Source: Shewanella subflava
GTDB lineage: Bacteria; Pseudomonadota; Gammaproteobacteria; Enterobacterales; Shewanellaceae
Length of the DNA: 64,000 bases
Assembly: GCF_025971955.1 (NCBI RefSeq)
Contig: NZ_JAPDMX010000024.1
Coordinates: forward strand, 208,311-272,310
Direction of reading: 5' to 3'
Position 1 is the stretch's first letter. Every line of letters starts with the position of its first letter. Positions 1 through 9,673 of this stretch are shown here, piece after piece. The notes below the pieces were generated by a model. That model saw only the letters and a program-made list of their open reading frames with translations, was not told where the DNA came from and ran no database searches. The translations under genes and the position numbers were made by a program.

Positions 1-247
1 CAAACAAATGCGCGAGACGTTTGTGGGCGCAGTCGGCATGATGAAAATTGCCCGTTTTGAATTAGACAGTCGAGATACCCGTACCGCTGATGATTTTTAT
101 CATGTTATTGGGAATCAAGATGGGGTGTTTGGTTGTATGACTTTACTGGGTTGCCAGGATGCTTGCCCTAAGGATTTACCTCATATGACCCAAATTGCCT
201 ATTTACGCAGAAAAATGGCAATGACTAACCCAAATCGGATTTTGTAG
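1..247 (+). CDS. frdB: Fumarate reductase iron-sulphur subunit, C-terminal part (truncated by window start)
   Basis: The reading frame is open from base 2 and ends at 247; the gene begins outside the window. The residual peptide carries the cysteine cluster GCMTLLGCQDACPKDLP, typical of the C-terminal ferredoxin domain of succinate dehydrogenase/fumarate reductase iron-sulphur subunits, which ligates the [3Fe-4S] and [4Fe-4S] clusters. The tail ending in YLRRKMA fits FrdB better than SdhB (family knowledge). The subunit would pass electrons from menaquinol to the FrdA flavoprotein at the inner membrane during fumarate respiration. A bidirectional terminator follows. Confidence 0.8.
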   Translation, partial: KQMRETFVGAVGMMKIARFELDSRDTRTADDFYHVIGNQDGVFGCMTLLGCQDACPKDLPHMTQIAYLRRKMAMTNPNRIL

Positions 248-283
248 TCAAATACCTTGAACGTGAGTGACGTCATTCAATAT

Positions 284-320
284 AAAAATGCCGCTAACTC
301 GATTGAGTAGCGGCATTTTT
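284..320. terminator. Bidirectional terminator between frdB and rho
   Basis: A perfect hairpin with arms AAAAATGCCGCTA and TAGCGGCATTTTT around an 11-nt loop. It has A-runs and T-runs on both flanks, so it can terminate the plus-strand frd transcript and the converging minus-strand rho transcript. Confidence 0.85.
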
Positions 321-372
321 TATCTTTCTAAAACGGTAGACTCAACTAACAAGGAGTGAGTAAACAACTTAG

Positions 373-1638
373 TTAAGATTTAGCGCGTTTCATCGCGGTG
401 AAGAAGTCTTCATTGGTTTTGGTCATGGCCAATTTATCAATTAAGAATTCCATGCCTGAAACTTCATCCATTGGGTGAAGAATTTTACGCAGGATCCACA
501 TTTTTTGTAGTTCGTCTGGCGTAGTCAGTTTTTCTTCACGACGTGTACCTGAGCGGTTGAAGTCAATCGCTGGGAATACCCGTTTTTCAGCCGCTTTACG
601 AGAAAGGTGCAACTCTTGGTTACCTGTACCTTTAAATTCTTCGTAAATCACTTCGTCCATCTTAGAACCCGTATCAACCAGTGCCGTTGCAATGATAGTT
701 AAGCTGCCACCGTGTTCAATGTTACGAGCTGCACCAAAGAAACGCTTTGGACGGTGAAGGGCGTTAGCATCAACACCACCCGTCAGCACTTTACCTGATG
801 ATGGGATGACAGTGTTATAAGCACGGGCTAGACGCGTGATAGAGTCTAACAAAATCACCACGTCTTTTTTGTGTTCAACTAAACGTTTGGCTTTTTCAAT
901 TACCATTTCAGCAACTTGGACATGACGGCTGGCTGGCTCATCGAAAGTAGAAGCAATAACTTCACCTTTAACCATGCGCTGCATTTCAGTCACTTCTTCA
1001 GGACGTTCGTCAATTAGCAATACCATCAACACCACATCTGGGTTGTTGTAAGTAATGCTTTGGGCGATGTTCTGCAGCAACAGTGTTTTACCCGCTTTGG
1101 GCGGAGCAACAATCAAACCACGTTGACCTTTACCGATAGGAGAACATAGGTCAAGAATACGTGAAGTGATGTCTTCTGTTGAGCCGTTACCACGTTCCAT
1201 GCGCAAACGCTCTTCAGCATGTAGTGGGGTTAAATTTTCAAACAGAATTTTGTTGCGTGAGCTTTCTGGCTTGTCGAAGTTAACCTCAGATACTTTTAAT
1301 AACGCAAAGTATCTTTCACCTTCTTTCGGTGGGCGAATTTTACCAAAAATGGTGTCGCCAGTACGCATGTTGAAACGACGAATTTGGCTAGGGGAAACAT
1401 AGATGTCATCCGGACCCGCAAGGTATGAACCGTCTGAACTTCTTAAAAATCCAAATCCATCTTGGAGGATTTCTAATACACCGCCACCGAAGATGTCTTC
1501 TCCGCTTTTTGCATGTGCTTTTAAAATTGAGAAGATAATATCTTGTTTACGAGTACGAGCCATGTTTTCGAGTTTCATGCTTTCAGCAAGTGAAACGAGA
1601 TCCGATATAGGCGTGTCTTTTAATTCTGTTAAATTCAT
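373..1638 (-). CDS. rho: Transcription termination factor Rho
   Basis: Hexameric RNA-dependent ATPase that loads on untranslated nascent RNA and ends transcription. The 421-residue length is close to E. coli Rho (419). The N-terminal region is the Rho helix bundle followed by a cold-shock-like RNA-binding domain (GFGFLRS near residues 62-68). The ATPase core has Walker A APPKAGKT near residues 178-185 and a Walker B-like [15 protein letters not shown] near 260-274. The gene lies downstream of trxA on the same strand but is separated by 212 bp including a hairpin terminator, so rho probably also has its own promoter and leader. Rho is autoregulated through its leader in enterobacteria; this leader was not resolved here. 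Confidence 0.97.
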   Translation of the reverse strand: MNLTELKDTPISDLVSLAESMKLENMARTRKQDIIFSILKAHAKSGEDIFGGGVLEILQDGFGFLRSSDGSYLAGPDDIYVSPSQIRRFNMRTGDTIFGKIRPPKEGERYFALLKVSEVNFDKPESSRNKILFENLTPLHAEERLRMERGNGSTEDITSRILDLCSPIGKGQRGLIVAPPKAGKTLLLQNIAQSITYNNPDVVLMVLLIDERPEEVTEMQRMVKGEVIASTFDEPASRHVQVAEMVIEKAKRLVEHKKDVVILLDSITRLARAYNTVIPSSGKVLTGGVDANALHRPKRFFGAARNIEHGGSLTIIATALVDTGSKMDEVIYEEFKGTGNQELHLSRKAAEKRVFPAIDFNRSGTRREEKLTTPDELQKMWILRKILHPMDEVSGMEFLIDKLAMTKTNEDFFTAMKRAKS

Positions 1639-1792
1639 GTATGGGAGTCTTGTGTTACGCGACGAAGCTTACCGCAATCAATCAGTAAGGGTATTGAACA
1701 TTGTTATGATTGATAAGCGAGAAAAGGTTTATTGAAAAAATCTGTGGATAAAGTTATCACTATATGGCGCTGGCGTCCAGAATTTTAGGTAC

Positions 1793-1829
1793 AAAAATGG
1801 CACAAATTGTATAAAACTTGTGCCATTTT
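1793..1829 (-). terminator. Terminator downstream of trxA
   Basis: Inverted repeat AAAAATGGCACAA ... TTGTGCCATTTT with a loop of about 12 nt, 22 bp past the trxA stop on the minus strand, followed by a T-run in that direction. Confidence 0.75.
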
Positions 1830-1850
1830 ATGATCCGACTCAAAGTCGGT

Positions 1851-2177
1851 TTAGATTTGGGCGTCAATAAACTCTTTTAATTGCGTTTTAGACAGTGCGC
1901 CAACTTTAGTTGCAACTAACTCACCAGCTTTGAACATAAGCAATGTAGGAATACCACGAACACCGTATTTAGCCGGAGTGGTGTTATTTTGGTCAACGTT
2001 TAGTTTTGCAACAGTGACTTTGCCAGCATACTCTTGTGCAACATCATCTAAGATTGGGGCAATCATTTTACAAGGACCGCACCACTCAGCCCAAAAATCG
2101 ACTAACACAGGCGTGTCAGACTTTAATACGTCGTTTTCGAAGCTGTCGTCGCTTAGGTATACTATTTTATCGCTCAT
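1851..2177 (-). CDS. trxA: Thioredoxin 1
   Basis: Small cytoplasmic dithiol reductant. The classic active site [10 protein letters not shown] and the cis-proline motif RGIPTLLMF are both present. The ATG at 2177 is chosen: it has GGAG 7 bases upstream and gives 108 residues, exactly the family length (E. coli 109). An upstream in-frame ATG at 2201 would add eight unconserved residues. The gene is divergent from rhlB and followed by rho, the same neighbourhood as in E. coli. Confidence 0.96.
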   Translation of the reverse strand: MSDKIVYLSDDSFENDVLKSDTPVLVDFWAEWCGPCKMIAPILDDVAQEYAGKVTVAKLNVDQNNTTPAKYGVRGIPTLLMFKAGELVATKVGALSKTQLKEFIDAQI

Positions 2178-2510
2178 GTTGTTCTCCAGATTTGGTTCCA
2201 TTGCTAGTTTATTAATGGCTTACCATGTATATTGGGTTCGTTGAAAAGCTTTTCAAGTGAACGTGTAAATATCCGCAAATTTTATATTTGCCATTATACG
2301 CAGAGCCTCACCTGTTGTTAAACAACAGTAATGACTTTTTTTGAGCTTCTCAGTGCCCAGTCTTTTTTTGATAACTCATTGTTTACCAACAAAGAAGCCT
2401 GGGCAGTGAGGTGCTCTGAAACTTTGCATATACAATATGAACGGATAAACAATGCAGCTATTTCAAACTATCGTATCTTTTTTTGCAACCCCAACTAGTA
2501 TGCTGGTGCC
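2178..2510. promoter_or_regulatory. Divergent trxA / rhlB control region with inverted repeats
   Basis: 333 bp without a gene between two divergent starts. Two structures stand out. One is a palindrome CTGTTGTTAAACAACAG near 2312-2328 followed by a T7 run. The other is a long inverted repeat, CTCAGTGCCCAG (2349-2360) against CTGGGCAGTGAG (2399-2410), with one mismatch and a 38-nt loop. Outside that, CAGAGC-CTCAC near 2300 partly pairs with GTGAGGTGCTCTG near 2406-2418, so the whole block can fold as one nested element. No clear -35/-10 pair was assigned. Confidence 0.4.
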
Positions 2511-3821
2511 ATGAGCCAAACACATTTATCGACCAAAAAGTTCGCTGACTTTCCACTGCAAGATGCAGTTTTATCAGCCTTAAACGAGAACGGCTTTGAG
2601 TTTTGTACCCCAATTCAGGCCTTATCATTACCTATTTTATTACAAGCGAAAGACATTGCCGGCCAAGCGCAAACAGGTACAGGCAAAACCATGGCTTTTT
2701 TAGTGGCCACGTTTAATCATTTATTAACGGTTGCCGAACCCGAAGACCGAAAAAATACTGAACCTCGTGCCATTATCATGGCGCCAACGCGTGAGTTAGC
2801 GATTCAAATTGCCAAAGATGCTAACTTACTGGCAAAACATACCGGTTTAAAAGTGGGTATTGTTTATGGCGGTGAAAGCTACGAGACCCAACGTGAAGTA
2901 TTAGATAAAGGCGTTGATATTCTTATCGGCACCACTGGCCGGATTATTGATTATGTTCGCCAAGGTGTTATTAGCTTAAATCACATTCAAGCCGTGGTGT
3001 TAGATGAAGCAGATCGGATGTTCGATTTAGGCTTTATCAAAGACATTCGCTTTTTATTTCGTCGTATGCCAGACGCCAAAGCGCGTTTGAATATGCTGTT
3101 TTCTGCGACACTTTCAATGAAAGTGCAGGAATTGGCCTATGATCATATGAATGATCCTGAAAAAGTTGAAATTGAGCCATTGGAAAAAACCTCGAAAAAT
3201 ATTAAAGAGGAAATCTTCTATCCTTCAATGGAAGATAAAATGCGCTTGTTGCTCACTTTGATTGAAGAAGATTGGCCAGATAAAGCCATTGTGTTCTCCA
3301 ATACAAAGCACAGCTGTGAAAAATTGTGGTCGTATTTAGAAGGTGATGGTCATCGTGTTGGATTATTAACTGGTGACGTTCCACAGAAGAAACGTATTCG
3401 TATTCTTGAGCAATTTACTAGCGGTCAGCTAGATATTCTGGTGGCGACAGATGTTGCTGCGCGTGGTTTACACATTTCCGATGTGTCACACGTCTATAAT
3501 TACGACTTACCAGATGACTGTGAAGATTATGTTCACCGTATTGGTCGTACAGGCCGTGCGGGTCAAAAAGGGATTTCAATCAGCTTTGCCTGTGAAGAAT
3601 ATGCCCTAAATTTACCCGCTATTGAAACCTACATCACTCACTCTATCCCCGTGTCAGATTATGATCGTGAAGCATTATTAGATGATATTCCGCCTCCAGT
3701 GCGCATTCATCGTAAGCACCCGACAAGTCGTACTCGTGATGGTGCAAGTAAAGGTGCACACCGAAGTGGTAGTAATAGCAATAGCCGAGCTCCACGTCAT
3801 AGGACTCGTAGACCTTCGTAA
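2511..3821 (+). CDS. rhlB: ATP-dependent RNA helicase RhlB
   Basis: DEAD-box helicase of the RNA degradosome; in E. coli it unwinds structured RNA for RNase E and PNPase. Motifs in order: Q motif (FCTPIQ), AQTGTGKT (Walker A), [18 protein letters not shown] in [16 protein letters not shown] in [15 protein letters not shown] and [10 protein letters not shown]. Length 436 against 421 in E. coli. The basic, Ser/Arg/His-rich C-terminal tail after about residue 395 is the usual RNA- and RNase E-binding extension. Its stop touches the gppA start, as in the E. coli rhlB-gppA pair. Confidence 0.95.
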   Translation: MSQTHLSTKKFADFPLQDAVLSALNENGFEFCTPIQALSLPILLQAKDIAGQAQTGTGKTMAFLVATFNHLLTVAEPEDRKNTEPRAIIMAPTRELAIQIAKDANLLAKHTGLKVGIVYGGESYETQREVLDKGVDILIGTTGRIIDYVRQGVISLNHIQAVVLDEADRMFDLGFIKDIRFLFRRMPDAKARLNMLFSATLSMKVQELAYDHMNDPEKVEIEPLEKTSKNIKEEIFYPSMEDKMRLLLTLIEEDWPDKAIVFSNTKHSCEKLWSYLEGDGHRVGLLTGDVPQKKRIRILEQFTSGQLDILVATDVAARGLHISDVSHVYNYDLPDDCEDYVHRIGRTGRAGQKGISISFACEEYALNLPAIETYITHSIPVSDYDREALLDDIPPPVRIHRKHPTSRTRDGASKGAHRSGSNSNSRAPRHRTRRPS

Positions 3822-4763
3822 ATGCCAACCTTATCGACCTTAACGCCTTATGCTGCAATTACATTAGGCTCTAACAGTTTTAATATGCTGGTAGCCACCA
3901 CGGTTGCTGGCAAGCCACAGATTATCGCTAAATACAAACGCAAGGTTCGCCTTGCGGAAGGTATTAGAGACGATGGTTATTTGTCGGATGAGGTGATGCA
4001 ACGGGGCTTAGATTGTTTAGGTCTGTTTGCGGCTATGCTTAAAAAACATCAAGTTTTCCATGATGATGTTGCCGTTATCGCTACCGCGACTTTACGCCTG
4101 ATCGCCAATGCCGACACCTTCCAACAAAAAGCATTGCCTATATTGGGTCACCCGATTGAGATTATTTCAGGCTTACGCGAAGCTGAACTAATCTATCAAG
4201 GTATGGTGGCGACAACTGCGGGGGAAGGAAAACGCCTAGTCATTGATATTGGCGGCGCCAGTACTGAGTTTATTGTTGGTAAAGGTCGAAAGGTGTTATT
4301 TAAAACCAGTTTATCTATGGGCGGCGTGGTATTTAACCAGCGTTTTTTCCATACTACTCCTTTTCAAATACTCGACTTTTCCCAAGCTAAAGACGCCGTG
4401 AAAGCCACATTACTCCCGCATATGTCAGCGCTGACAGACTTAGGTTGGGATACTGTAGTAGGGGCTTCGGGGGTGATTCAATCTGTGGTGTCGGTTTTGC
4501 AGCATAGACAAGTTTCAGAAGTCATTACCCTTAATGTATTGCAGGCATTTAGAGATGAAATTTTAGCGCAAGCAGATTTGGCATTATCTGATATTAGAGG
4601 GTTAACGCCAGAGCAAGCACCGACTTTTGCATCCGGTGTTGCCATTCTTCTGGCTTTGTTTGAGTTGCTGTCAATTAAGCAGTTACATCTGGCTGGCGGG
4701 GCATTGCGTGAAGGCGTGCTTCAAGATTTAGCCGAGGCACAAACTCAACGCTTGAATACATGA
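3822..4763 (+). CDS. gppA: Ppx/GppA family phosphatase (short form)
   Basis: Member of the exopolyphosphatase / guanosine pentaphosphate phosphatase family of the ASKHA fold. Seen: N-terminal phosphate-loop-like ITLGSNSFNMLVA and the second nucleotide-binding motif VIDIGGASTEFIVG near residues 140-153. At 313 residues it contains only the two-lobed Ppx-GppA core and lacks the C-terminal HD-like region of E. coli GppA (494 residues). Whether it prefers pppGpp or polyphosphate cannot be told. The ATG follows the rhlB stop directly, so translation is probably coupled; no separate ribosome-binding site is evident. Confidence 0.85.
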   Translation: MPTLSTLTPYAAITLGSNSFNMLVATTVAGKPQIIAKYKRKVRLAEGIRDDGYLSDEVMQRGLDCLGLFAAMLKKHQVFHDDVAVIATATLRLIANADTFQQKALPILGHPIEIISGLREAELIYQGMVATTAGEGKRLVIDIGGASTEFIVGKGRKVLFKTSLSMGGVVFNQRFFHTTPFQILDFSQAKDAVKATLLPHMSALTDLGWDTVVGASGVIQSVVSVLQHRQVSEVITLNVLQAFRDEILAQADLALSDIRGLTPEQAPTFASGVAILLALFELLSIKQLHLAGGALREGVLQDLAEAQTQRLNT

Positions 4764-4791
4764 CCCTACGCGGCGTATGGCCTTAAAAAAC

Positions 4792-4822
4792 AAAACGCCC
4801 GATCAAGTTCATCGAGCGTTTT
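4792..4822 (+). terminator. Probable terminator of rhlB-gppA
   Basis: Inverted repeat AAAACGCCCGAT ... ATCGAGCGTTTT with one mismatch and a 7-nt loop, 28 bp after the gppA stop. The T-tract is short. Confidence 0.6.
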
Positions 4823-4873
4823 AAACTGCAAAAAGTGTCAACTTATTTCAGGACAAGTCATAGCTGAATTTGA

Positions 4874-5125
4874 TTTTCAGCCCATAAACTACCTACTCAG
4901 TAGGTGGTTATCATCAATTAGGCTTTGCCTGAAGTATGTTCAATAGCTGATTAACTCAAGTGATAGGTGAGCTGCGCTAATGGTGCGGTACAAGCTTCTA
5001 AATCAGGGATGATTTGGTCGAGCCTATAGGGATATATTTACGGCGTCTTGTTAATGCACGATAGGAAAGCGCCCTTTTAGGGCGTGATATCAAAGCCACC
5101 TTCTTCAGAAGGTGGATTCTTTACT
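4874..5125 (-). repeat. ORF-less palindrome-ended element, copy A (about 252 bp)
   Basis: This block is the reverse complement of 40306-40558, with about 20 differences by hand alignment (about 92% identity), and the similarity stops sharply at both ends. It holds no credible ORF. Its left end in the copy-B orientation has the perfect palindrome CCACCTTCTTCAGAAGGTGG (5096-5115) and then CGCCCTTTTAGGGCG (5070-5084). Its other end has ACCTACTCAGTAGGT (4891-4905). Smaller hairpins lie between, such as AGGC-TTT-GCCT. Subterminal hairpins at both ends resemble non-autonomous relatives of IS200/IS605 elements (inference); no transposase is present. It fills the gap between gppA and the next minus-strand gene. 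Confidence 0.8.
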
Positions 5126-5153
5126 ATACCCATCACAATCATTCTGATGGGTA

Positions 5154-5705
5154 TTATTGTAAAATGTTGACTAAATCAGCTTCCAGTGTCACTTGTGGAC
5201 GCTCAACAATACGGCCAATCTCTTTACCTTTTTGCTCGACAATAAAGGTCGGAATACGTGAAAACTCATATTGTGCAGCTAATCCCTGTGGATCAAGTTT
5301 GCTTCTATCAACCCCAATATAGGTGACCGTCAGATTTGGGTTTGCAGCAGCTTCGATTAAGCGCATAAAACGGGGCGTTTCACGGTGGCAATCTGGACAC
5401 CAAGTACCAATGATTACCACTATGTTGGTTGGCTCAGAAATGGTTTTTAATATATCAATTTGAGCCGCATCAGTTGCATAGTTTTGGTACTCATCACTGT
5501 AGCCAGGTAAATCTTTTGCAAGGGTTTCGGTCGTTACAATACCAGTAATAATCACTTCTTTTTTCTCCTCACTGCAGGTTGCTATAAAGCCTTGTGATGC
5601 CTCATCAAAACTGCAACCGCTGTTGGCGAAAGCATTAGGTGTGATCATTTGGCTGCTAAAGAATAATGCCGTAGTGGCTAATAATGTTTTAACGTTATTG
5701 TGCAT
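5154..5705 (-). CDS. Exported thioredoxin-like protein
   Basis: 183 residues with a cleavable-looking signal peptide ending near ANAFANS. The thioredoxin-fold domain carries a CPDC active site in IGTWCPDCHRETPRF near residue 100 and a cis-Pro motif in SRIPTFIVEQ. Two further cysteines sit in the segment after the signal peptide (SGCSFDEA..ATCSE). CPDC is a reductase-type dithiol centre, so a role in periplasmic thiol redox or as a TlpA-like factor is possible; the substrate is unknown. Start chosen for GAGG 8 bases upstream. The gene stands alone, with a hairpin (ATACCCATC ... GATGGGTAT, 5127-5155) just past its stop. Confidence 0.75.
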   Translation of the reverse strand: MHNNVKTLLATTALFFSSQMITPNAFANSGCSFDEASQGFIATCSEEKKEVIITGIVTTETLAKDLPGYSDEYQNYATDAAQIDILKTISEPTNIVVIIGTWCPDCHRETPRFMRLIEAAANPNLTVTYIGVDRSKLDPQGLAAQYEFSRIPTFIVEQKGKEIGRIVERPQVTLEADLVNILQ

Positions 5706-5858
5706 GATAAAGCCTCAATGAAGAAGAGAAAGAGTGCATTCGTCATTCAAACACGGCTTGTATTAACTGTTAAGTATTAACCATTGCTGATGTTATCCTG
5801 ATCACGGATATGGCGTTATTTAGGTATTTTTTGCGAGTTGATGCAGCGAACTATACAT

Positions 5859-5886
5859 AAAAAAAGGAAGCATTATGCTTCCTTTT
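5859..5886 (-). terminator. Terminator of hemB
   Basis: Near-perfect inverted repeat AAAAGGAAGCAT / ATGCTTCCTTTT, with a long T-run on the minus strand, 20 bp beyond the hemB stop. Confidence 0.8.
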
Positions 5887-5906
5887 GGTATCTCACCATC
5901 AATGGG

Positions 5907-6920
<1,014 letters not shown>

Positions 6921-6931
6921 CTACTCCAGGG

Positions 6932-8854
6932 TTAAGATGTCTCTGATTCAGCCGAGTAAAGGCAGACTTTATTTCTACCATTGCGCTTAGCTTGGTATAG
7001 CGCTTTATCAGCTTGGTCTAATAAAATTGTTGGGTGATCATCGCTGTCGACAATCGCCACTGAAATTCCGATACTGACGGTAAGCGGAATATCATGGCTA
7101 TCCCACTTAATACTCAATACTTCAATGGCTTTACGTATCATTTCGGCAACTTGTATTGCACCATCTTCATCAGTGTTAGGCAAGATGATAGCAAATTCTT
7201 CACCGCCAAAACGTGACACCAGATCGGTTGGACGCTTTAAATTTTCAGATAAAGATTGAGCTATAATTTGTAAGGTATGATCCCCAGCCAAATGACCATA
7301 TTGATCATTGATGTTTTTAAACTTATCAATATCAAGCATGAGTAATGCCATCGGGGTTTGTTGGCGTCGACTAATACGACCTTCGGCTATCAGGCGTCTG
7401 TCAAAAACGCTGCGATTTTTTACTCCGGTTAAACTATCAATGGTGTTTTGTTCAGTCAGCTTTTGGTTCACTTCGTTCAATTCGCGCAAAGTGATCTCTA
7501 ACTCTAAGGTTCGCTCTTGCACCATTTGTTCTAAACGCTCATTCGATTCAGCTTCTGCTTTAAGAGACTCTTCTCGAGTTATCCTCAGGCGTTCGGCTTG
7601 TTCTAAGGCTTGTTGCTGGATATTAAGTTTCGCTTTGCGTTCATCGTTATAACGAATGGCAAGTACTGCTGCCATGGTGATCACTTCAAGTGTTACCCCC
7701 AGCATCATGGGTGTTTGCAATGGGATATCGATGTCAAATAGGCCAATATAGATCCCGCCAGACACAATACAGCTAATCAATAAGGTCACTCTACCCAAGC
7801 CATACAGCCGTGCATTGCGCTGGCCGGCCCACACTTGCATAGCAGCAAAAAGGGTTAAAATAGTGCACACCAAGCTGACGAAATAAATCAAAATTTGGAT
7901 GGCGATATTGTATGAAATGAACGGCAGTATAAAGGCCAAGGCAAAAGAAATGGCAGCGAGTACACGACATGACCGCAGCATTTGTAGGTTGTGGTACTTC
8001 AGCAATAATACTTTTTCGGTGAACATTAAATTGAATCCCATCACCATAGGAATGATGAAGGGAATAATGACATTTTGAATCTCAGGCCAGTCAGGCCATA
8101 AATATCGAAAGGATACACCGTAAATTGTCGCCATCAATAAAGCTAAACTGAGCACATAACCACTGTAGTAACTAAAACTGAATGAGCCAGATGCGAGGGC
8201 GATAAACAGACTGAACACACCAATTGCGAGCAGAAAACCTATTTGTAATCCATGATTGAGGTTCTTGGTTTCGATTACCTGAGTTAAGTCATTCGGTGAC
8301 CACAGCACCAGCGGTAAATTTAAGCTGCCATTAGTATTAATTTTGAGAAGAAATTGATGCGTTTCGCCGGGTTTAAGCGCAAAAGGAAACAAAAACGTGT
8401 TGCTTTGCAGCGGCCGATGTTTAAAAGCTAAGGAGTCACCCATTTGAGTGCTGGTGATTAAAGTGTCATTCACTTTATGGTATAAAACAATGCTATCCAA
8501 TAAAGGATTATCTAAAGCCAGTATGCGAGTTTGATAATCATCTGGTGAATATATACTGAAACGCAGCCACATATCTTTGACACCGATTATTTGGGTGTCA
8601 TCTCGGGTGATCTTTCGCCATGTCGATGCCGGCTGCAGCTCTAACGTATGTAAATCTTTTATGTCATTTTGAGTTTGAATAAACAGCCAATCGGTCAATT
8701 TAATTTGCGTAATTGAACTATTACTTAAGCGCACAGCAGGTTGGTTTTGATTATTTGCTGCATTTGCTGGGCAAATCAATACCAAGTTTAATATGACGAA
8801 TATTAATCCAAACAACCATTCTGGTTTATAAATCGCAGGGCCAATTAAGTGCAT
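6932..8854 (-). CDS. 7TM-DISM diguanylate cyclase
   Basis: 640-residue membrane sensor that would make cyclic di-GMP. Order: N-terminal hydrophobic signal/anchor (residues 12-32), an extracytoplasmic 7TMR-DISMED2-type beta domain to about residue 190, seven hydrophobic segments (about 200-400), a coiled coil (about 400-465, rich in Glu/Gln/Arg), then a GGDEF domain. The active site is RFGGEEFAIILPNTD. An RPTD motif five residues before GGEEF is the product-inhibition I-site, so the enzyme should be active and feedback-controlled. The start codon overlaps the tatD stop by one base (TAATG), implying translational coupling. The ligand is unknown; DISMED2 domains may bind carbohydrates. Confidence 0.88.
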   Translation of the reverse strand: MHLIGPAIYKPEWLFGLIFVILNLVLICPANAANNQNQPAVRLSNSSITQIKLTDWLFIQTQNDIKDLHTLELQPASTWRKITRDDTQIIGVKDMWLRFSIYSPDDYQTRILALDNPLLDSIVLYHKVNDTLITSTQMGDSLAFKHRPLQSNTFLFPFALKPGETHQFLLKINTNGSLNLPLVLWSPNDLTQVIETKNLNHGLQIGFLLAIGVFSLFIALASGSFSFSYYSGYVLSLALLMATIYGVSFRYLWPDWPEIQNVIIPFIIPMVMGFNLMFTEKVLLLKYHNLQMLRSCRVLAAISFALAFILPFISYNIAIQILIYFVSLVCTILTLFAAMQVWAGQRNARLYGLGRVTLLISCIVSGGIYIGLFDIDIPLQTPMMLGVTLEVITMAAVLAIRYNDERKAKLNIQQQALEQAERLRITREESLKAEAESNERLEQMVQERTLELEITLRELNEVNQKLTEQNTIDSLTGVKNRSVFDRRLIAEGRISRRQQTPMALLMLDIDKFKNINDQYGHLAGDHTLQIIAQSLSENLKRPTDLVSRFGGEEFAIILPNTDEDGAIQVAEMIRKAIEVLSIKWDSHDIPLTVSIGISVAIVDSDDHPTILLDQADKALYQAKRNGRNKVCLYSAESETS

Positions 8855-9666
8855 TATTGCTTGCCTGAAATGGTCGAGGATAAATTAAAAAATGCGCGGC
8901 TATTGTGATAACAGTGTTGAGCCAGCTCTGCATAATCTTGGCTTCGAAGTTTTGCCATTTCCTCGACAATAAAGGGGAGATATTGAGGTAAGTTTTTACT
9001 GGATTTGGGCTTAGGTCGCATACTTCTAGGTAATAGGTAAGGCGCATCGGTTTCGGCCATAATGCGGTTATTCGGAATGAACTTAACCAGATCAGCTAAC
9101 CCTTGTCCTCGGCGTTCATCACAAATCCAACCCGTAATACCAATATATAAATTCGCCGCTAAACAAGCATCTAACTCAGTCTTAGTTCCTGTAAAACAAT
9201 GCAAAAGAGCATTGGGCAAATCAGCTCTGTACTGGTTAACGATTTCGATAAAATCATCGTGAGCATCACGACAATGCATATAAACTGGCATGTTAAGCTC
9301 GCAGGCTAGTTCCAGTTGGGCACTAAATGCGCGTCGTTGTTGATCTCGGGGAGAAAAGTCTCGATTGTAATCTAAGCCACACTCACCAATCGCAACCACG
9401 GAGGATTGTTTGGCAAGTTGCGTTAACTCATCCGCACTGGCATTAGTCCATTGACTGGCGTAGTGAGGGTGAACCCCAACAGTACAAAATAACTGCGAAG
9501 GATATTGATCGCATAGATTGAGCGCTTGACGGCTTTCGTCAAGTTCACTGCCAATCACGATCAAAGGCGAAACATGTTGTTTCGCCGCTTGTTCGATAAT
9601 GTCGCCGCATTTATCTACCAAACTTGGGTTAAGTAGATTAACGGCAATATCAATGTGCTGGGTCAT
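8854..9666 (-). CDS. tatD: TatD-family metal-dependent hydrolase / DNase
   Basis: 270-residue TIM-barrel hydrolase. The start, HIDIAVNLLNPS, matches TatD itself (FDIGVNL) rather than YcfH, which has an HxH at this place. Other motifs: TVGVHPHYAS, IGECGLDYNRDFSP, YMHCRDAHDDF, LHCFTGT and AETDAPYLLPRSMRPK. TatD is a 3'-5' exonuclease and is not needed for Tat transport despite its name (family knowledge). It is the distal gene of the tat cluster, one gene after tatC, and is translationally coupled to the diguanylate cyclase downstream. Confidence 0.93.
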   Translation of the reverse strand: MTQHIDIAVNLLNPSLVDKCGDIIEQAAKQHVSPLIVIGSELDESRQALNLCDQYPSQLFCTVGVHPHYASQWTNASADELTQLAKQSSVVAIGECGLDYNRDFSPRDQQRRAFSAQLELACELNMPVYMHCRDAHDDFIEIVNQYRADLPNALLHCFTGTKTELDACLAANLYIGITGWICDERRGQGLADLVKFIPNNRIMAETDAPYLLPRSMRPKPKSSKNLPQYLPFIVEEMAKLRSQDYAELAQHCYHNSRAFFNLSSTISGKQ

Positions 9667-9673
9667 TGATAAC

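Noticed and set aside
1639..1792. Rho leader peptide or attenuator
   Set aside because: Rho leaders are regulatory in enterobacteria, but I could find neither a leader ORF nor clear alternative hairpins here.
7308..7652. Plus-strand frame within the diguanylate cyclase gene
   Set aside because: Antisense to well-supported GGDEF and coiled-coil codons; composition is Ser/Arg/Cys-rich as expected of a shadow.
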